Under the pieces are notes generated by a model. The model had not been told where the DNA came from, made no database searches, and was given only the letters and a program-made list of their open reading frames with translations. From Rhodospirillaceae bacterium (GTDB lineage: Bacteria > Pseudomonadota > Alphaproteobacteria > Rhodospirillales > Rhodospirillaceae), in assembly GCA_947476695.1 (NCBI GenBank), contig CANJRD010000023.1, forward strand, positions 1-54,504: a DNA stretch of 54,504 nucleotides, written 5' to 3'. Made by a program: the position numbers and the translations under genes. Of the stretch, positions 24,194-33,080 are shown one piece after another. Position 1 is the first letter of the stretch; every line of letters begins with the position of its first letter.

Positions 24194-26617
24194 TTGAAAA
24201 TCGTCCGCCGTGTCGTCCAAGTCTTCCTGACCGTCCTGTTCCTGGTCGCCATCGGTATTTGCGTCGTGGCGTTCAACGCCTACCGCGCCGTGCCGCGCGG
24301 CGCCGGCACGATGACGCTGGCGAAGGATGCCCTCGCGAAGCCTGTCACGATCACCCGCGACGAACGCGGTGTGCCGACAATTGAAGCCGCCTCCGAGGAC
24401 GACGCCTACTTCGGGCTTGGCTACGTGCATGCGCAGGACCGCTTGTTCCAGATGGAGCTGACCCGGCGCACCGGCCAAGGGCGTTTGAGTGAAATCATCG
24501 GCAAGCAGGGCTTGGGCGTGGATCGCTACATCCGCACGCTCGGTCTGTACCGCCGCGCTGAAGCCGACTTCACCGTGCTCGATCCTACCGTGCAGCGTGT
24601 GTTCCAGCGCTATGCCGACGGCGTCAACGCCTGGCTGGAGAAACGCGACCGCCCCTTGCCGCTTGAGTTCCATGTCCTGTGGTTCTCGCCGGAGCCCTGG
24701 AAGCCGGCGGACTCGCTCGTCTGGCAAAAGCTGATGGGATTGCAGCTTTCAGGCAATTCGGACGAGGAACTGCTGCGCGCCGCGCTCGATGCGAAATTGG
24801 GATCGCAGCGCGCCGAGGACTTGTTCCCGGCGCCGCGGGCCGGCGATCCCGTGACGGTGGACGGCGTTGCGACACCGATGAAGGAGACGCGCGCGCCGGC
24901 CGATCCGTCCCTCGCCGCCCTCGCGCCCGATGACCTGCTCGGTGAAATCCTCGGCACCATCGCACCCACCCTGGCGTCGAATGCATGGGCAGTCGCCGGG
25001 TCGCATACCGCCACAGGCCAGCCGATCCTGGCGAACGATCCCCATCTGGAATTCCAGATCCCCAGCCTTTGGTATCTCGCCATCCTGAAGACGCCTGAGC
25101 TTACGTTGACCGGCGCAACGGTTCCCGGCGTGCCGCTGCATGTGCTGGGCCACAATCAGAATGTCGCCTGGGGCATTACGACGACTCACGGCGATACACA
25201 GGATCTGTTCATCGAGCATGCGCTCGCGGGCGACCGATCTTACGAGACTCCCGAAGGCCCGAAGGACTTCGTGACGCGCGATGAGACCATCAAGGTGCGG
25301 TTCGGCCAACCGGTGCAACTCACCGTCCGTGAAACGCGACATGGTCCGGTGCTCAGCGATGTCCTGCGCGCCGGCCGCGTACCCCCGAGCTTACTTGAAG
25401 GCGATCGCGTCCTCGCGCTGTCGGCCTCGCTGCTTCAGCCCAACGATCATTCCGCGGAAGCGCTCTTTCGCATGGCGCGCGCGAAGGATGTCACGGACTT
25501 CCGCGAAGCCCTGCGCCTGTTCGACGCGCCAGAGCAGAACGTCACGTTCGCCGACGCTCACAGCATCAGTTATGTGGCCGCCGGCCGCTTGCCGATGCGC
25601 AAAGCCGGTGACGGCACGATCCCGGTGCCGGGTTGGAACGGCGACTATGACTGGACGGGTTGGGTCCCCTTCGAACGCCTGCCCCAGACCATCGATCCGG
25701 CGAGCGGCTTCATCGTGAACGCGAACAATCGCGTCACCGCGGCAGACGATCCGCTGGTCGCGGTTCATTGGCCGGAGGCCTATCGCGCGCGCCGTATTGT
25801 CGCGGCATTGAGCAGCGCGAGCGCGCCGCTGACGGTCGACGATATGACAAAGCTTCAAACCGATGCTGTCTCCGTCGCGGCGATCGAGATGCTGCCGCTG
25901 GTGCTACCGCACATCACGCCGCGCAACGACGAGGAGAAAGCCTTACTGACCGCGATGCAGGCGTGGGACGGCGCGATGCTGCGCGATCGCGCGGAACCGC
26001 TGATCTTCGCGGTCTGGATGGATCGCTTGAAGCATGCGCTTGTCGACGACGATCTCGGCGATCTCTCCACGCGCTATGACGGCGAACGCGTCGATGCCAT
26101 GCGGGCGATGATCGCCGGCGGCAGTCCTGGGATCGACTGGTGCGATGACGTCGCGACGCAAATCCGGGAGGAATGTCCCGCGCGCATTCAACTGGCGTGG
26201 AACGAAGCCATCGACTGGATCGCCGCCCACGAAGGCCGGCCCGCCGCAGCCTGGCAGTGGGGCGATTTCCACCAGGCGGCGTTCGATCACCGCGTCTTGA
26301 AGGCGCTCCCGATCCTCGGTGGACTCTCGTCCCGGGCGCTGCCGACGCCCGGCGGCGAGTACACCATCAACCGGGGCAGCCACCTGGACATCACCGCCGA
26401 CCAGCCCCTGTCGCACATCCACGGCCCCGGCCTGCGGGCGGTCTACGACCTGGCGGACCTTTCCCGGTCGCGGGTCGCCGTCGCCGGCGGGCAGTCCGGC
26501 CACCTTGCCAGTCCCCATTACGACGACCTGCTCGTTCCGTGGCGCGATGGCCAGGGCTTCCCGCTCAACCCTGCGGCGGGCAGTCCCGACCGCCTCACCC
26601 TGGTGCCCAGCCCTTAA
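24194..26617 (+). CDS. Penicillin acylase family protein (Ntn-hydrolase)
   Basis: An 807-aa proenzyme with an N-terminal hydrophobic helix (VFLTVLFLVAIGICVVAFNA), so secreted or membrane-anchored in the periplasm. The alpha-chain part has GVPTIEAASEDDAYFGLGYV and HAQDRLFQMELTRRTGQGRL. Self-cleavage should expose Ser262 of TLASNAWAVAGSHTATGQPI as the nucleophile. VPGVPLHVLGHNQNVAWGIT and the Asn in NANNRVTAADDP are family landmarks. Members cleave amides of beta-lactams or acyl-homoserine lactones; the substrate is unknown here and no luxI is seen. The start is TTG, with GGAGAGG 5 nt upstream; no ATG fits. Confidence 0.92.
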   Translation: MKIVRRVVQVFLTVLFLVAIGICVVAFNAYRAVPRGAGTMTLAKDALAKPVTITRDERGVPTIEAASEDDAYFGLGYVHAQDRLFQMELTRRTGQGRLSEIIGKQGLGVDRYIRTLGLYRRAEADFTVLDPTVQRVFQRYADGVNAWLEKRDRPLPLEFHVLWFSPEPWKPADSLVWQKLMGLQLSGNSDEELLRAALDAKLGSQRAEDLFPAPRAGDPVTVDGVATPMKETRAPADPSLAALAPDDLLGEILGTIAPTLASNAWAVAGSHTATGQPILANDPHLEFQIPSLWYLAILKTPELTLTGATVPGVPLHVLGHNQNVAWGITTTHGDTQDLFIEHALAGDRSYETPEGPKDFVTRDETIKVRFGQPVQLTVRETRHGPVLSDVLRAGRVPPSLLEGDRVLALSASLLQPNDHSAEALFRMARAKDVTDFREALRLFDAPEQNVTFADAHSISYVAAGRLPMRKAGDGTIPVPGWNGDYDWTGWVPFERLPQTIDPASGFIVNANNRVTAADDPLVAVHWPEAYRARRIVAALSSASAPLTVDDMTKLQTDAVSVAAIEMLPLVLPHITPRNDEEKALLTAMQAWDGAMLRDRAEPLIFAVWMDRLKHALVDDDLGDLSTRYDGERVDAMRAMIAGGSPGIDWCDDVATQIREECPARIQLAWNEAIDWIAAHEGRPAAAWQWGDFHQAAFDHRVLKALPILGGLSSRALPTPGGEYTINRGSHLDITADQPLSHIHGPGLRAVYDLADLSRSRVAVAGGQSGHLASPHYDDLLVPWRDGQGFPLNPAAGSPDRLTLVPSP

Positions 26618-26633
26618 GGAAAACGCGGCCCCT

Positions 26634-26654
26634 GACAAAGAGCGGCCCTTTGTC
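26634..26654 (+). terminator. Possible terminator hairpin after the acylase gene
   Basis: GACAAAG (26634-26640) and CTTTGTC (26648-26654) form a perfect 7-bp stem with a 7-nt loop, 17 nt past the acylase stop. It is followed by TAAATTGG rather than a U-run, so termination is only possible. Confidence 0.4.
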
Positions 26655-26694
26655 TAAATTGGGCTGCAAAGCATCGAGATGGTTAACTATTTCC

Positions 26695-26709
26695 CGGTAA
26701 ATATTACCG
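26695..26709. promoter_or_regulatory. Palindrome upstream of motB
   Basis: CGGTAAATATTACCG is a perfect inverted repeat with a 3-bp centre, 35-49 bp before the motB ATG. A nearby GGTTAACTAT (26681-26690) resembles a CtrA half-site (TTAACCAT), and CtrA often controls motility genes in alphaproteobacteria. Binding by any protein is inference. Confidence 0.4.
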
Positions 26710-26744
26710 ACTCGGCTTTGTGTTCGTGAAAGGCCTCGGGGGCC

Positions 26745-27758
26745 ATGGCAGACCGCCCAGATTTCGGTAGTGGCAAAGAGGGTGGCGGCAAAGTCATCAT
26801 CGTTAAGCGCATCAAGAAAGGTGGCGACGCCCACCATGGTGGCGCGTGGAAAGTCGCCTACGCCGACTTCGTGACCGCCATGATGGCGTTCTTCCTGCTG
26901 CTGTGGCTGCTGAATGCCGTCACCGAGGAACAACTCAACGGCGTCGCCGACTACTTCACCCCCATCGCGGCCTCGACCCGCGAAAGCGGCGCCGGCGGCA
27001 TGCTCGGCGGTCAGACCATCGGCGAAGGCGCCTCGCAATCCCGTACCGGTTCTACATCGGCCGTCGTGCTGCCTCCGCCATCAATCGGCGCCGGCGGCGA
27101 AAGCATGACCGATAGCCAGCCGGACAAGGCGGTCGACGAAGAAGCCGCGCGCGCCGAAGCCACGGAATCAAAGGAATTCCAGCAGGCCGCGACTGATATC
27201 AAGCGCGCCATCAGCGGCATTCCCGAATTGGCACCGATGGCCTCGAGCCTCCTGATCGAAAGCACCTCCGAAGGCCTGCGCATCCAGCTGATCGACCAAG
27301 ACAAGGTCGACATGTTCTCGCCGGGCAGCGCGAACCTGTATCCGAAGGCGAAAGAAATCCTCGCCCAGGTCGCCAAAGTCATCCGCAAGATGCCGAATAA
27401 GATCAGCATCTCCGGCCATACCGATCCGTCCACGGCGGTCGATCCGTCGGGCTACACGAACTGGGAGCTCTCGTCCGACCGCGCGCTGGCAACCCGCCGC
27501 GCCCTGATCGACGGCGGCCTGGACGATACCCAGATCAATACGATCAATGGCCGCGCCGACAAGGACCCGCTCGATCCCAAACAGCCCCGCAGCCCGCGCA
27601 ACCGCCGTGTTTCGATCGTCTTGATGCGCGCCGAGGACCTGAAGGCAGACACGTTTGACCGCGTGCCCAACTTCCTCGAGAAGACCGGCCCGCGTCCGGT
27701 CGACCCGACCTCCGGCGAGACGCTCACCACGCCGCCCCCGGCTGCCGCGGCGCAATAA
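26745..27758 (+). CDS. motB: Flagellar motor stator protein MotB
   Basis: A 337-aa stator subunit, one transmembrane helix plus a peptidoglycan-binding OmpA-like domain. The helix WKVAYADFVTAMMAFFLLLW carries the proton-carrying Asp41. A Ser/Gly/Glu-rich linker (residues about 75-140) leads to the OmpA_C domain: KISISGHTDPSTAVDPSGYT, ELSSDRALATRRALIDGGLD and RSPRNRRVSIVLMR. motA is not adjacent, so the genes are separated. KKGGDAHHGGAWKVAYADF is the typical alphaproteobacterial N-terminus. A palindrome and CtrA-like half-site lie upstream. Confidence 0.95.
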   Translation: MADRPDFGSGKEGGGKVIIVKRIKKGGDAHHGGAWKVAYADFVTAMMAFFLLLWLLNAVTEEQLNGVADYFTPIAASTRESGAGGMLGGQTIGEGASQSRTGSTSAVVLPPPSIGAGGESMTDSQPDKAVDEEAARAEATESKEFQQAATDIKRAISGIPELAPMASSLLIESTSEGLRIQLIDQDKVDMFSPGSANLYPKAKEILAQVAKVIRKMPNKISISGHTDPSTAVDPSGYTNWELSSDRALATRRALIDGGLDDTQINTINGRADKDPLDPKQPRSPRNRRVSIVLMRAEDLKADTFDRVPNFLEKTGPRPVDPTSGETLTTPPPAAAAQ

Positions 27759-27940
27759 CTACGCGTCCCGACCTTCCCGTCCGGCGTGCATCTTGTCGTC
27801 ACACCTGCGGCAAGAACGCTAAAGCGCTTCCTTTTCCTTGCCAGCCTGGGGCGCGGCCATCATTCTAGGTCAGCTGTCGCGGGCGAAATTCAAATCGCAA
27901 TCGTTATCAGGCAGCACAGAAAGCAGTTCGCAAAGTCGCG

Positions 27941-28666
27941 ATGGACCAGACGCCGCTCAAACGACCGCAATTCTTCTTCACCACAGCCCCGCTGCCGTGC
28001 CCGTACCTGCCCGACCGATTGGAACGGAAGCTCGTTACGGAATTGTCCGGGCCGAATGCCGAGCCGCTCCACGAGGAGCTGGCGCGCTCCGGATTCCGCC
28101 GTAGCCACTCGATTGCCTACGCGCCCTCCTGCCCCGGCTGCAAAGCCTGCGTCCCGGTTCGGGTTGTGGTGGGCGAGTTCAAGCGCCAGCGCACCCTGTC
28201 GCGCATCTGGAAAGAGAACGCCGATCTGCTGCCCGTGAAGGTGCCCGCCCGCGCCACCACCGAGCAGTTCGAGTTGTTCCAGCAGTACCAGCAGTCGCGC
28301 CATCGCGGCTCCGACATGGCGCTGATGGGCTTTTATGAATACAGCGCGATGGTGGAAGACAGCCCGATCGATACATTCCTGATCGAGTTCCGCGACCGCA
28401 CCGGCGAACTCGCGTCTGTCTGCCTGACCGATCGCACCAGCGACGGCCTGTCGGCGGTCTACAGCTTCTTCAATACAGACGGCGATCGTACGAGCCTGGG
28501 CAACTACGTCGTGCTGTGGCTCATCGGCCATGCCGAGAAGCTCGGCCTGCCTTACGTGTATTTGGGCTACTGGATTCCGGACAGCGCCAAGATGGCCTAC
28601 AAAGCGCGCTTCCAGCCGCTTGAGGCGCTGGGCACGTCCGGCTGGCAGCGGCTCAGCATTCCCTGA
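27941..28666 (+). CDS. bpt: Aspartate/glutamate leucyltransferase (leucyl/arginyl-tRNA-protein transferase)
   Basis: A 241-aa N-end-rule enzyme that attaches Leu (or Arg) from tRNA to N-terminal acidic residues, marking proteins for ClpAP. The N-terminal ATE domain is seen in TAPLPCPYLPDRLERKLVTE and SIAYAPSCPGCKACVPVRV, with its cysteine cluster. The C-terminal acyltransferase part has GLSAVYSFFNTDGDRTSLGN and YLGYWIPDSAKMAYKARFQP. Length is normal. It converges on mtnA with only 3 bp between stops, so terminators must lie within coding sequence. The preceding 180 bp show no gene. Confidence 0.95.
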   Translation: MDQTPLKRPQFFFTTAPLPCPYLPDRLERKLVTELSGPNAEPLHEELARSGFRRSHSIAYAPSCPGCKACVPVRVVVGEFKRQRTLSRIWKENADLLPVKVPARATTEQFELFQQYQQSRHRGSDMALMGFYEYSAMVEDSPIDTFLIEFRDRTGELASVCLTDRTSDGLSAVYSFFNTDGDRTSLGNYVVLWLIGHAEKLGLPYVYLGYWIPDSAKMAYKARFQPLEALGTSGWQRLSIP

Positions 28667-28669
28667 TCA

Positions 28670-29767
28670 CTAGGCGGCGTCTTTAGCCCGCTCTGGATAC
28701 AGCTTGAGCAAGCCATCGCGGCTTGCCGGCGACACGCCGCGTTCGGTGATCAGTCCCGTGACGTAGCGCGCCGGGGTGACGTCGAAGGCGACGTTCAGCG
28801 CCGCCGACGTTTCCGGAACGATCCGAACCGTCGTGAGCTTGCCGGCCGCATCGCGCCCCGCGATATGAGTGACCTCGCCCGCGTCGCGTTCCTCGATCGG
28901 GATACGCATGCCGTCCGACATGGACCAATCGATCGTGCTCGACGGCAACGCGACATAGAACGGCACATCGTGCGCATGCGCCGCGAGCGCCTTCAGGTAA
29001 GTCCCGATCTTGTTGCAGACGTCGCCCGTGGCGGTCGTGCGGTCGCTGCCCACAATCGCCATATCGACCTGACCACGCTGCATCAGATGACCGCCGGTGT
29101 TGTCGGCAATCACGGTATGCGGCACGCCGTGGCTGCCGAGTTCGAAAGCGGTCAGCGAAGCGCCCTGATTGCGGGGCCGCGTCTCGTCGACCCACACGTG
29201 GATCGGCAGACCCGCATCGTGCGCCTTGTAGATCGGCGCGATCGCCGTGCCCCAGTCGACGGTCGCCAGCCAGCCGGCATTGCAGTGCGTGAGGATGTTG
29301 AGCTGCTTCGGCTTGCCCTTCTGTTCCCACAGCTTGGCGATAATTGCGTGGCCGTGGTTGCCGATGGCCTCGCATTGCGCGACATCGGCGTCTGCGATGT
29401 CGGCGGCCTTCTTGAACCCCGCATTGACGCGCTGCGCCGGCGGCAGCGGCGCGAGCACGCCGCGCATCTCGTTCAGCGCCCAGGCAAGGTTCACCGCCGT
29501 CGGACGGGTCGCATTCAGCATCTTGGCCGCAGCGTCGAGATTGGCATCCGACGCATCCTCGCGCATCGCCAGCGCCAGGCCATACGCCGCCGTCGCACCG
29601 ATGCATGGCGCGCCGCGCACGATCATCGTCTTGATGGCATGCGCCGCGTCCTGCGCGGTATTGAGATCGACTTCGGTCAATTCGAACGGCAGCCGAGTCT
29701 GATCGATTACCCGCACCGCATCCTCGGCGCGCCAGATGGTGCGATAGGGCTTGCCGCCAATCTTCAC
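28670..29767 (-). CDS. mtnA: Methylthioribose-1-phosphate isomerase
   Basis: A 365-aa isomerase of methionine salvage that converts methylthioribose-1-phosphate to methylthioribulose-1-phosphate; it is related to eIF2B. It opens [40 protein letters not shown] and [20 protein letters not shown] (the latter with the catalytic Cys) and [20 protein letters not shown] (with the catalytic Asp) are clear. A GTG start at 29767 overlaps the mtnP stop (GTGA), with GGAGAG 7 nt upstream. A longer open frame to 30049 is only the shadow of mtnP. Confidence 0.95.
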   Translation of the reverse strand: MKIGGKPYRTIWRAEDAVRVIDQTRLPFELTEVDLNTAQDAAHAIKTMIVRGAPCIGATAAYGLALAMREDASDANLDAAAKMLNATRPTAVNLAWALNEMRGVLAPLPPAQRVNAGFKKAADIADADVAQCEAIGNHGHAIIAKLWEQKGKPKQLNILTHCNAGWLATVDWGTAIAPIYKAHDAGLPIHVWVDETRPRNQGASLTAFELGSHGVPHTVIADNTGGHLMQRGQVDMAIVGSDRTTATGDVCNKIGTYLKALAAHAHDVPFYVALPSSTIDWSMSDGMRIPIEERDAGEVTHIAGRDAAGKLTTVRIVPETSAALNVAFDVTPARYVTGLITERGVSPASRDGLLKLYPERAKDAA

Positions 29768-30654
29768 GTCCAGCTCTCCGCGATGCGTCCGATGATCGGT
29801 TTCAGATCGGCGACGACTTGCGGATCGCGCGCATGCGGCGCGGTGATGATCGCGTGGTCGAGCGCGTGGTGACAGCCCTTCTCGCAAGCACCCTTGCGCG
29901 CGTGCAGCGCCGGGGCCACAGCTTTGACGAGCGAACGGCCGTTGTCGGCGTTTGCGATCAGCACCTTCACGATCTGATCGACCGTGACGCTGCCGTGGTC
30001 GTCGTGCCAGCAGTCGTAGTCGGTGACCATGGCGACGGTCGCGTAACACATCTCTGCTTCACGGGCGAGTTTGGCTTCCGGCATGTTGGTCATGCCGATC
30101 ACGTCGCAACCCCAGCTGCGATACAACTCGGACTCGGCCCGCGTCGAGAACTGCGGGCCTTCCATCACGAGATAGGTCCCGCCCTGCTTGAACTTCAATC
30201 CGGCCTTTTGCGCGGCTTCGGCCAGATGGCTGGTCAGACGCCCGCACGTCGGCTCTGCCATCGAGACGTGGGCAACAAGACCCGGCTGGAAGAAGCTTTT
30301 GACGCGCGCGAAGCTGCGGTCGATGAATTGATCGACCAGCACGAAAGTGCCGGGCGCGAGTTCTTCCTTGAGGGACCCGCAGGCGCTGACCGAGAGGATC
30401 TCGGTGCAGCCGGCGAGTTTCATGGCGTAGACGTTGGCGCGGTAGTTGAGGTCGGTCGGCGAGACCTTATGACCCCGGCCATGCCGCGGCAGGAACACCA
30501 TCTTCTGGCCGTTGAGCCGGCCGAACAGAAGTTCATCCGAGGGATCGCCGAACGGGGTCTCGACCCGTTGCCAGATCGCGCCTTCCAGGCCTTCGATCTC
30601 GTAAACGCCCGAACCGCCGATCACGCCAATGATCGGCTCTTGATGTGCTGACAC
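29764..30654 (-). CDS. mtnP: S-methyl-5'-thioadenosine phosphorylase
   Basis: A 296-aa phosphorylase that splits methylthioadenosine into adenine and methylthioribose-1-phosphate, the substrate of MtnA. It opens with [40 protein letters not shown] binds phosphate. [20 protein letters not shown] and [20 protein letters not shown] form the nucleoside pocket. The GTG at 30654 is chosen since GGGGAGA precedes it by about 8 nt, and longer N-termini look unnatural. mtnP and mtnA are translationally coupled in one operon; the remaining salvage genes are not in the window. Confidence 0.95.
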   Translation of the reverse strand: MSAHQEPIIGVIGGSGVYEIEGLEGAIWQRVETPFGDPSDELLFGRLNGQKMVFLPRHGRGHKVSPTDLNYRANVYAMKLAGCTEILSVSACGSLKEELAPGTFVLVDQFIDRSFARVKSFFQPGLVAHVSMAEPTCGRLTSHLAEAAQKAGLKFKQGGTYLVMEGPQFSTRAESELYRSWGCDVIGMTNMPEAKLAREAEMCYATVAMVTDYDCWHDDHGSVTVDQIVKVLIANADNGRSLVKAVAPALHARKGACEKGCHHALDHAIITAPHARDPQVVADLKPIIGRIAESWT

Positions 30655-30720
30655 GTGCCTATTCTCCCCGCGGATTGCGCCGCACTTTGCCATGCGGCGC
30701 GATGCGGCGGAAGGCGCGGG

Positions 30721-31266
30721 TTACTTCGGCAGGCGGGTGACGATCTGCCTGGACAGAGCCTCTTCCATGCCGCGCTGACGTTCGGGACCGTCGATCAGGT
30801 GCACGGACATGCCGAAGCTGTAGTCGCCTTTGTAAACGGCCACGCCTGAGCCCCACCACACGGCTTCATCGCCGATCTTCACGTCCTCGGGCTTGTTTTT
30901 GATGAGGTGCTGTTCGCCGGCGGCCTTGAAAGCGCGGACGAAGCTTTTGCCGGCGCCGTTTCCCGGCGGCCAGGACTGCACGTTCAGGATAGCGAAGCGC
31001 TTGCCGCCGAGCGGCAGGTTGGGCTTCTTGACGTCCTTGTCCGCCGACACCGCCCACAGGCAGGTCGACGAATAAGCATTGGCTTCCGTATAGCCCGCGT
31101 CGCTGCGGACGCCGGGATCGACCGGAAGCCCGATGGCCGCAGATACATCCTTATCGGACAGAAGTTTGCAGGCATCGATCTCGACGCCCTTCTTGGCCGG
31201 TTCCGCGGCCTGAGCCGCCGTCCCCAAAAGCACGCCCGCCAGGGCCAACCGCAAGATCATCGACAT
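30721..31266 (-). CDS. Conserved periplasmic protein of unknown function
   Basis: A 181-aa protein with a signal peptide (MSMILRLALAGVLLGTAAQA, cut after AQA). The mature part has two cysteines (EIDACKLLSDKDVSAAIGLP and ANAYSSTCLWAVSADK) that could form a disulfide, then KSFVRAFKAAGEQHLI and a conserved-looking IGDEAVWWGSGVAVYKGDY. The layout recalls small secreted DUF3558-like proteins, but I do not recognise a firm family. ATG 31266 is preferred, with GAGGTG upstream. It lies 66 bp upstream of mtnP and could be cotranscribed. Function unknown. Confidence 0.7.
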   Translation of the reverse strand: MSMILRLALAGVLLGTAAQAAEPAKKGVEIDACKLLSDKDVSAAIGLPVDPGVRSDAGYTEANAYSSTCLWAVSADKDVKKPNLPLGGKRFAILNVQSWPPGNGAGKSFVRAFKAAGEQHLIKNKPEDVKIGDEAVWWGSGVAVYKGDYSFGMSVHLIDGPERQRGMEEALSRQIVTRLPK

Positions 31267-31395
31267 CGGACACCTCATGAATCCCTAAGCGCTGACTCAG
31301 CCTAGGACATAAGGAGGCGTCAACGGCTTTTGTAGGGAGACGGCGGGAATATAAGCACGGTCTGGCCATCCCCGCGCTGTGAGGGGTGCAGTACA

Positions 31396-31488
31396 TTCCC
31401 CCGCTCTGCCCGCCGCACCCATTGCTCCGCCGAAGGTCCTGGGGAGGACAAGCCTTCGGTGGACAGCGGCTCAGGCTGAGCGGGGGAA
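31396..31488. repeat. 93-bp multi-stem inverted-repeat element
   Basis: TTCCCCCGCTC (31396-31406) pairs perfectly with GAGCGGGGGAA (31478-31488). Inside, GCCGC pairs with GCGGC. A further stem TCCGCCGAAGG with CCTTCGGTGGA (one G-T pair) extends through TCCT/AGGA around a GGGG loop (31427-31463). It lies downstream of the Crp gene and upstream of the periplasmic protein gene. It could be a palindromic repetitive element, a structured RNA or a complex terminator. No second copy was noticed in the window. Confidence 0.7.
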
Positions 31489-31504
31489 CGACCCCTGGTA
31501 ACCC

Positions 31505-32194
31505 TCAGATCTCGCCGCGCACCAACTCGAGGCGCTGGCGGTCGACGAGACGAATGTCGTTGACGCTTTGCATCGCAATGGCGCCGCCCCGCTTCAGGCG
31601 GGTGAGCGCGCGGCTCACCGTCTCGATCACCATGCCGAGGTAATCGGCGATATCGGTGCGGGTCATGGCCAGATGCAACGCATCGTCGGAATTGCGGGTG
31701 CGGTCGGCGAGTTCGAGCAGGAACCACGCCACGCGTTCGTCGGCGGACTTGTGCGTCAGCAGAATCATGCGCTGATAAGCGGAATGCAGACCGCGCGCGG
31801 TCATCTGCTGGATTTCGCGCGCGAAGCGCGAATTTTCGGCCAGCACGCGTTCGACGGCGCGGCGTGGATACTTCAGCACCACCACTTCGGAGACGGCTTC
31901 GACCGTGAAATAGTGGTCCGCCTGGGTCTCGTAGCCAAAGAAGTCGCCGGGAACGAGGAATTCGTACACCTGCCGGTGCCCATCCGACATCAGCTTGAAA
32001 GCCATCGCCTCACCGCTGACGATCCGGTAGCAGTAATTGGCATCGTCGCCGTCGGCGAAGATCGCCGTGCCGCGCCGCGCCTTGATGCGCGTGGCGAAGC
32101 TCGCGATCTCGTCGAGCGGATCGCGCGGCTGGCGGGCGCTGGACGTCCAGGGACCCAAGGCCATTGCTGACGTTTCAACCGAAGCGTTTAACAT
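31505..32194 (-). CDS. Crp/Fnr-family transcriptional regulator, FixK-like
   Basis: A 229-aa regulator with an N-terminal cyclic-nucleotide-binding-like beta barrel (DANYCYRIVSGEAMAFKLMS then FLVPGDFFGYETQADHYFTV) and a long dimer helix. The C-terminal winged helix is MTRTDIADYLGMVIETVSRA then LTRLKRGGAI. It lacks the N-terminal cysteine cluster of Fnr, which fits FixK-type proteins. It is divergent from a FixJ-like regulator; in rhizobia FixJ activates fixK, so this pair may form a respiratory/redox cascade. No FixL kinase is in the window. The inducing signal is unknown. Confidence 0.88.
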   Translation of the reverse strand: MLNASVETSAMALGPWTSSARQPRDPLDEIASFATRIKARRGTAIFADGDDANYCYRIVSGEAMAFKLMSDGHRQVYEFLVPGDFFGYETQADHYFTVEAVSEVVVLKYPRRAVERVLAENSRFAREIQQMTARGLHSAYQRMILLTHKSADERVAWFLLELADRTRNSDDALHLAMTRTDIADYLGMVIETVSRALTRLKRGGAIAMQSVNDIRLVDRQRLELVRGEI

Positions 32195-32371
32195 GGTACT
32201 CTCCCGGTGCGGTCGTAGGCCCAGGTTTATTCGCCGCCCCGGCCTGGGAATATTCGGAGTTGTACCTACGCAAATTTACGTACTCCCGACTTTTAGGTCA
32301 GAATGTGGGGAATTGCGGGTTACTCATCCGACGCGCGGCCGAGAGCGTAGAAAGGTTTTTGGAAGTACCTG

Positions 32372-32995
32372 ATGGCGGCAACGATTAAAATCTTCGTGGT
32401 CGATGACGATGACGCCGTGCGCGATTCAGTTCAGGCGTTGTTGGAGTCCGCGGGCTATGCCGTTGATGTCTTTCCGTCAGGCCGCGACTTCCTGGACAAA
32501 TACGAACCCGACGGCGTGGCCTGTTTGATCGCCGATATCCGCATGCCCGAGATAGACGGTCTGGCGTTGCAGGACGAACTCATCCGGCGCGAGATCATCC
32601 TGCCCACCATTTTCGTGACCGGCCACGCGGACGTGCCTTTGGCCGTACGGGCCATGAAGGCCGGATCGATCGACTTCATCGAGAAGCCTTATGACGAAAA
32701 AGCGCTGCTGGGCGCCGTCGAACGCGCCGCGGCGGCATCGGTGCATCTCGCTTCGGCGGATGCGGATCGCCGGGCGGCCGTGGAACGCATCGAGACGTTA
32801 ACCGCCCGCGAAGTGGACGTAATGAAGCAGATGATCGCGGGCCGACCGAACAAGGTAATCGCGTTCAAGCTCGAGATTTCCCCGCGCACCGTCGAGGTGC
32901 ATCGCGCGCGGATCATGGAGAAACTGCAAGTTCGCAGCCTTTCCGAACTGGTCCGGCAAGCCCTTACCGCCGATGTCGAACCGGCTTCCGACTAA
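32372..32995 (+). CDS. fixJ: FixJ-like LuxR-type response regulator
   Basis: A 207-aa two-domain regulator. The receiver domain has the acidic pocket FVVDDDDAVRDSVQALLESA and the phosphoacceptor Asp55 in CLIADIRMPEIDGLALQDEL, plus the switch Thr and Lys in TIFVTGHADVPLAVRAMKAG and FIEKPYDE. The C-terminal LuxR helix-turn-helix is LTAREVDVMKQMIAGRPNKV then ISPRTVEVHRARIMEKLQVR. This is the FixJ/TodR arrangement. The partner kinase is not nearby. It probably acts on the divergent FixK-type gene across a 177-bp intergenic region. Confidence 0.88.
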   Translation: MAATIKIFVVDDDDAVRDSVQALLESAGYAVDVFPSGRDFLDKYEPDGVACLIADIRMPEIDGLALQDELIRREIILPTIFVTGHADVPLAVRAMKAGSIDFIEKPYDEKALLGAVERAAAASVHLASADADRRAAVERIETLTAREVDVMKQMIAGRPNKVIAFKLEISPRTVEVHRARIMEKLQVRSLSELVRQALTADVEPASD

Positions 32996-33000
32996 GGGAT

Positions 33001-33024
33001 ACTACGTACTAGGATTACTACGTA
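33001..33024. promoter_or_regulatory. ACTACGTA direct repeats upstream of the receiver gene
   Basis: ACTACGTA is found at 33001-33008 and 33017-33024, a 16-bp spacing, 57-80 bp before the TTG start of the receiver-only gene. A related TTTACGTACT occurs near 32275 in the Crp/FixJ divergent region. The two sites could be operators for one of the local regulators; no binding protein is established. Confidence 0.4.
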
Positions 33025-33080
33025 TTCCGGTGCTTATTGGCCACGCGTAGGTTGTGGCTCAGTACACACTGGAGACCTGC

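Noticed and set aside
28670-30049. Longer mtnA start at 30049
   Set aside because: The extra N-terminus is an out-of-frame reading of mtnP; GTG 29767 has a ribosome site and stop-start overlap.
31320-31727. 135-codon minus-strand frame over the structured repeat and crp 3' end
   Set aside because: It overlaps the crp gene and the inverted-repeat element and has low-complexity Arg/Pro composition.
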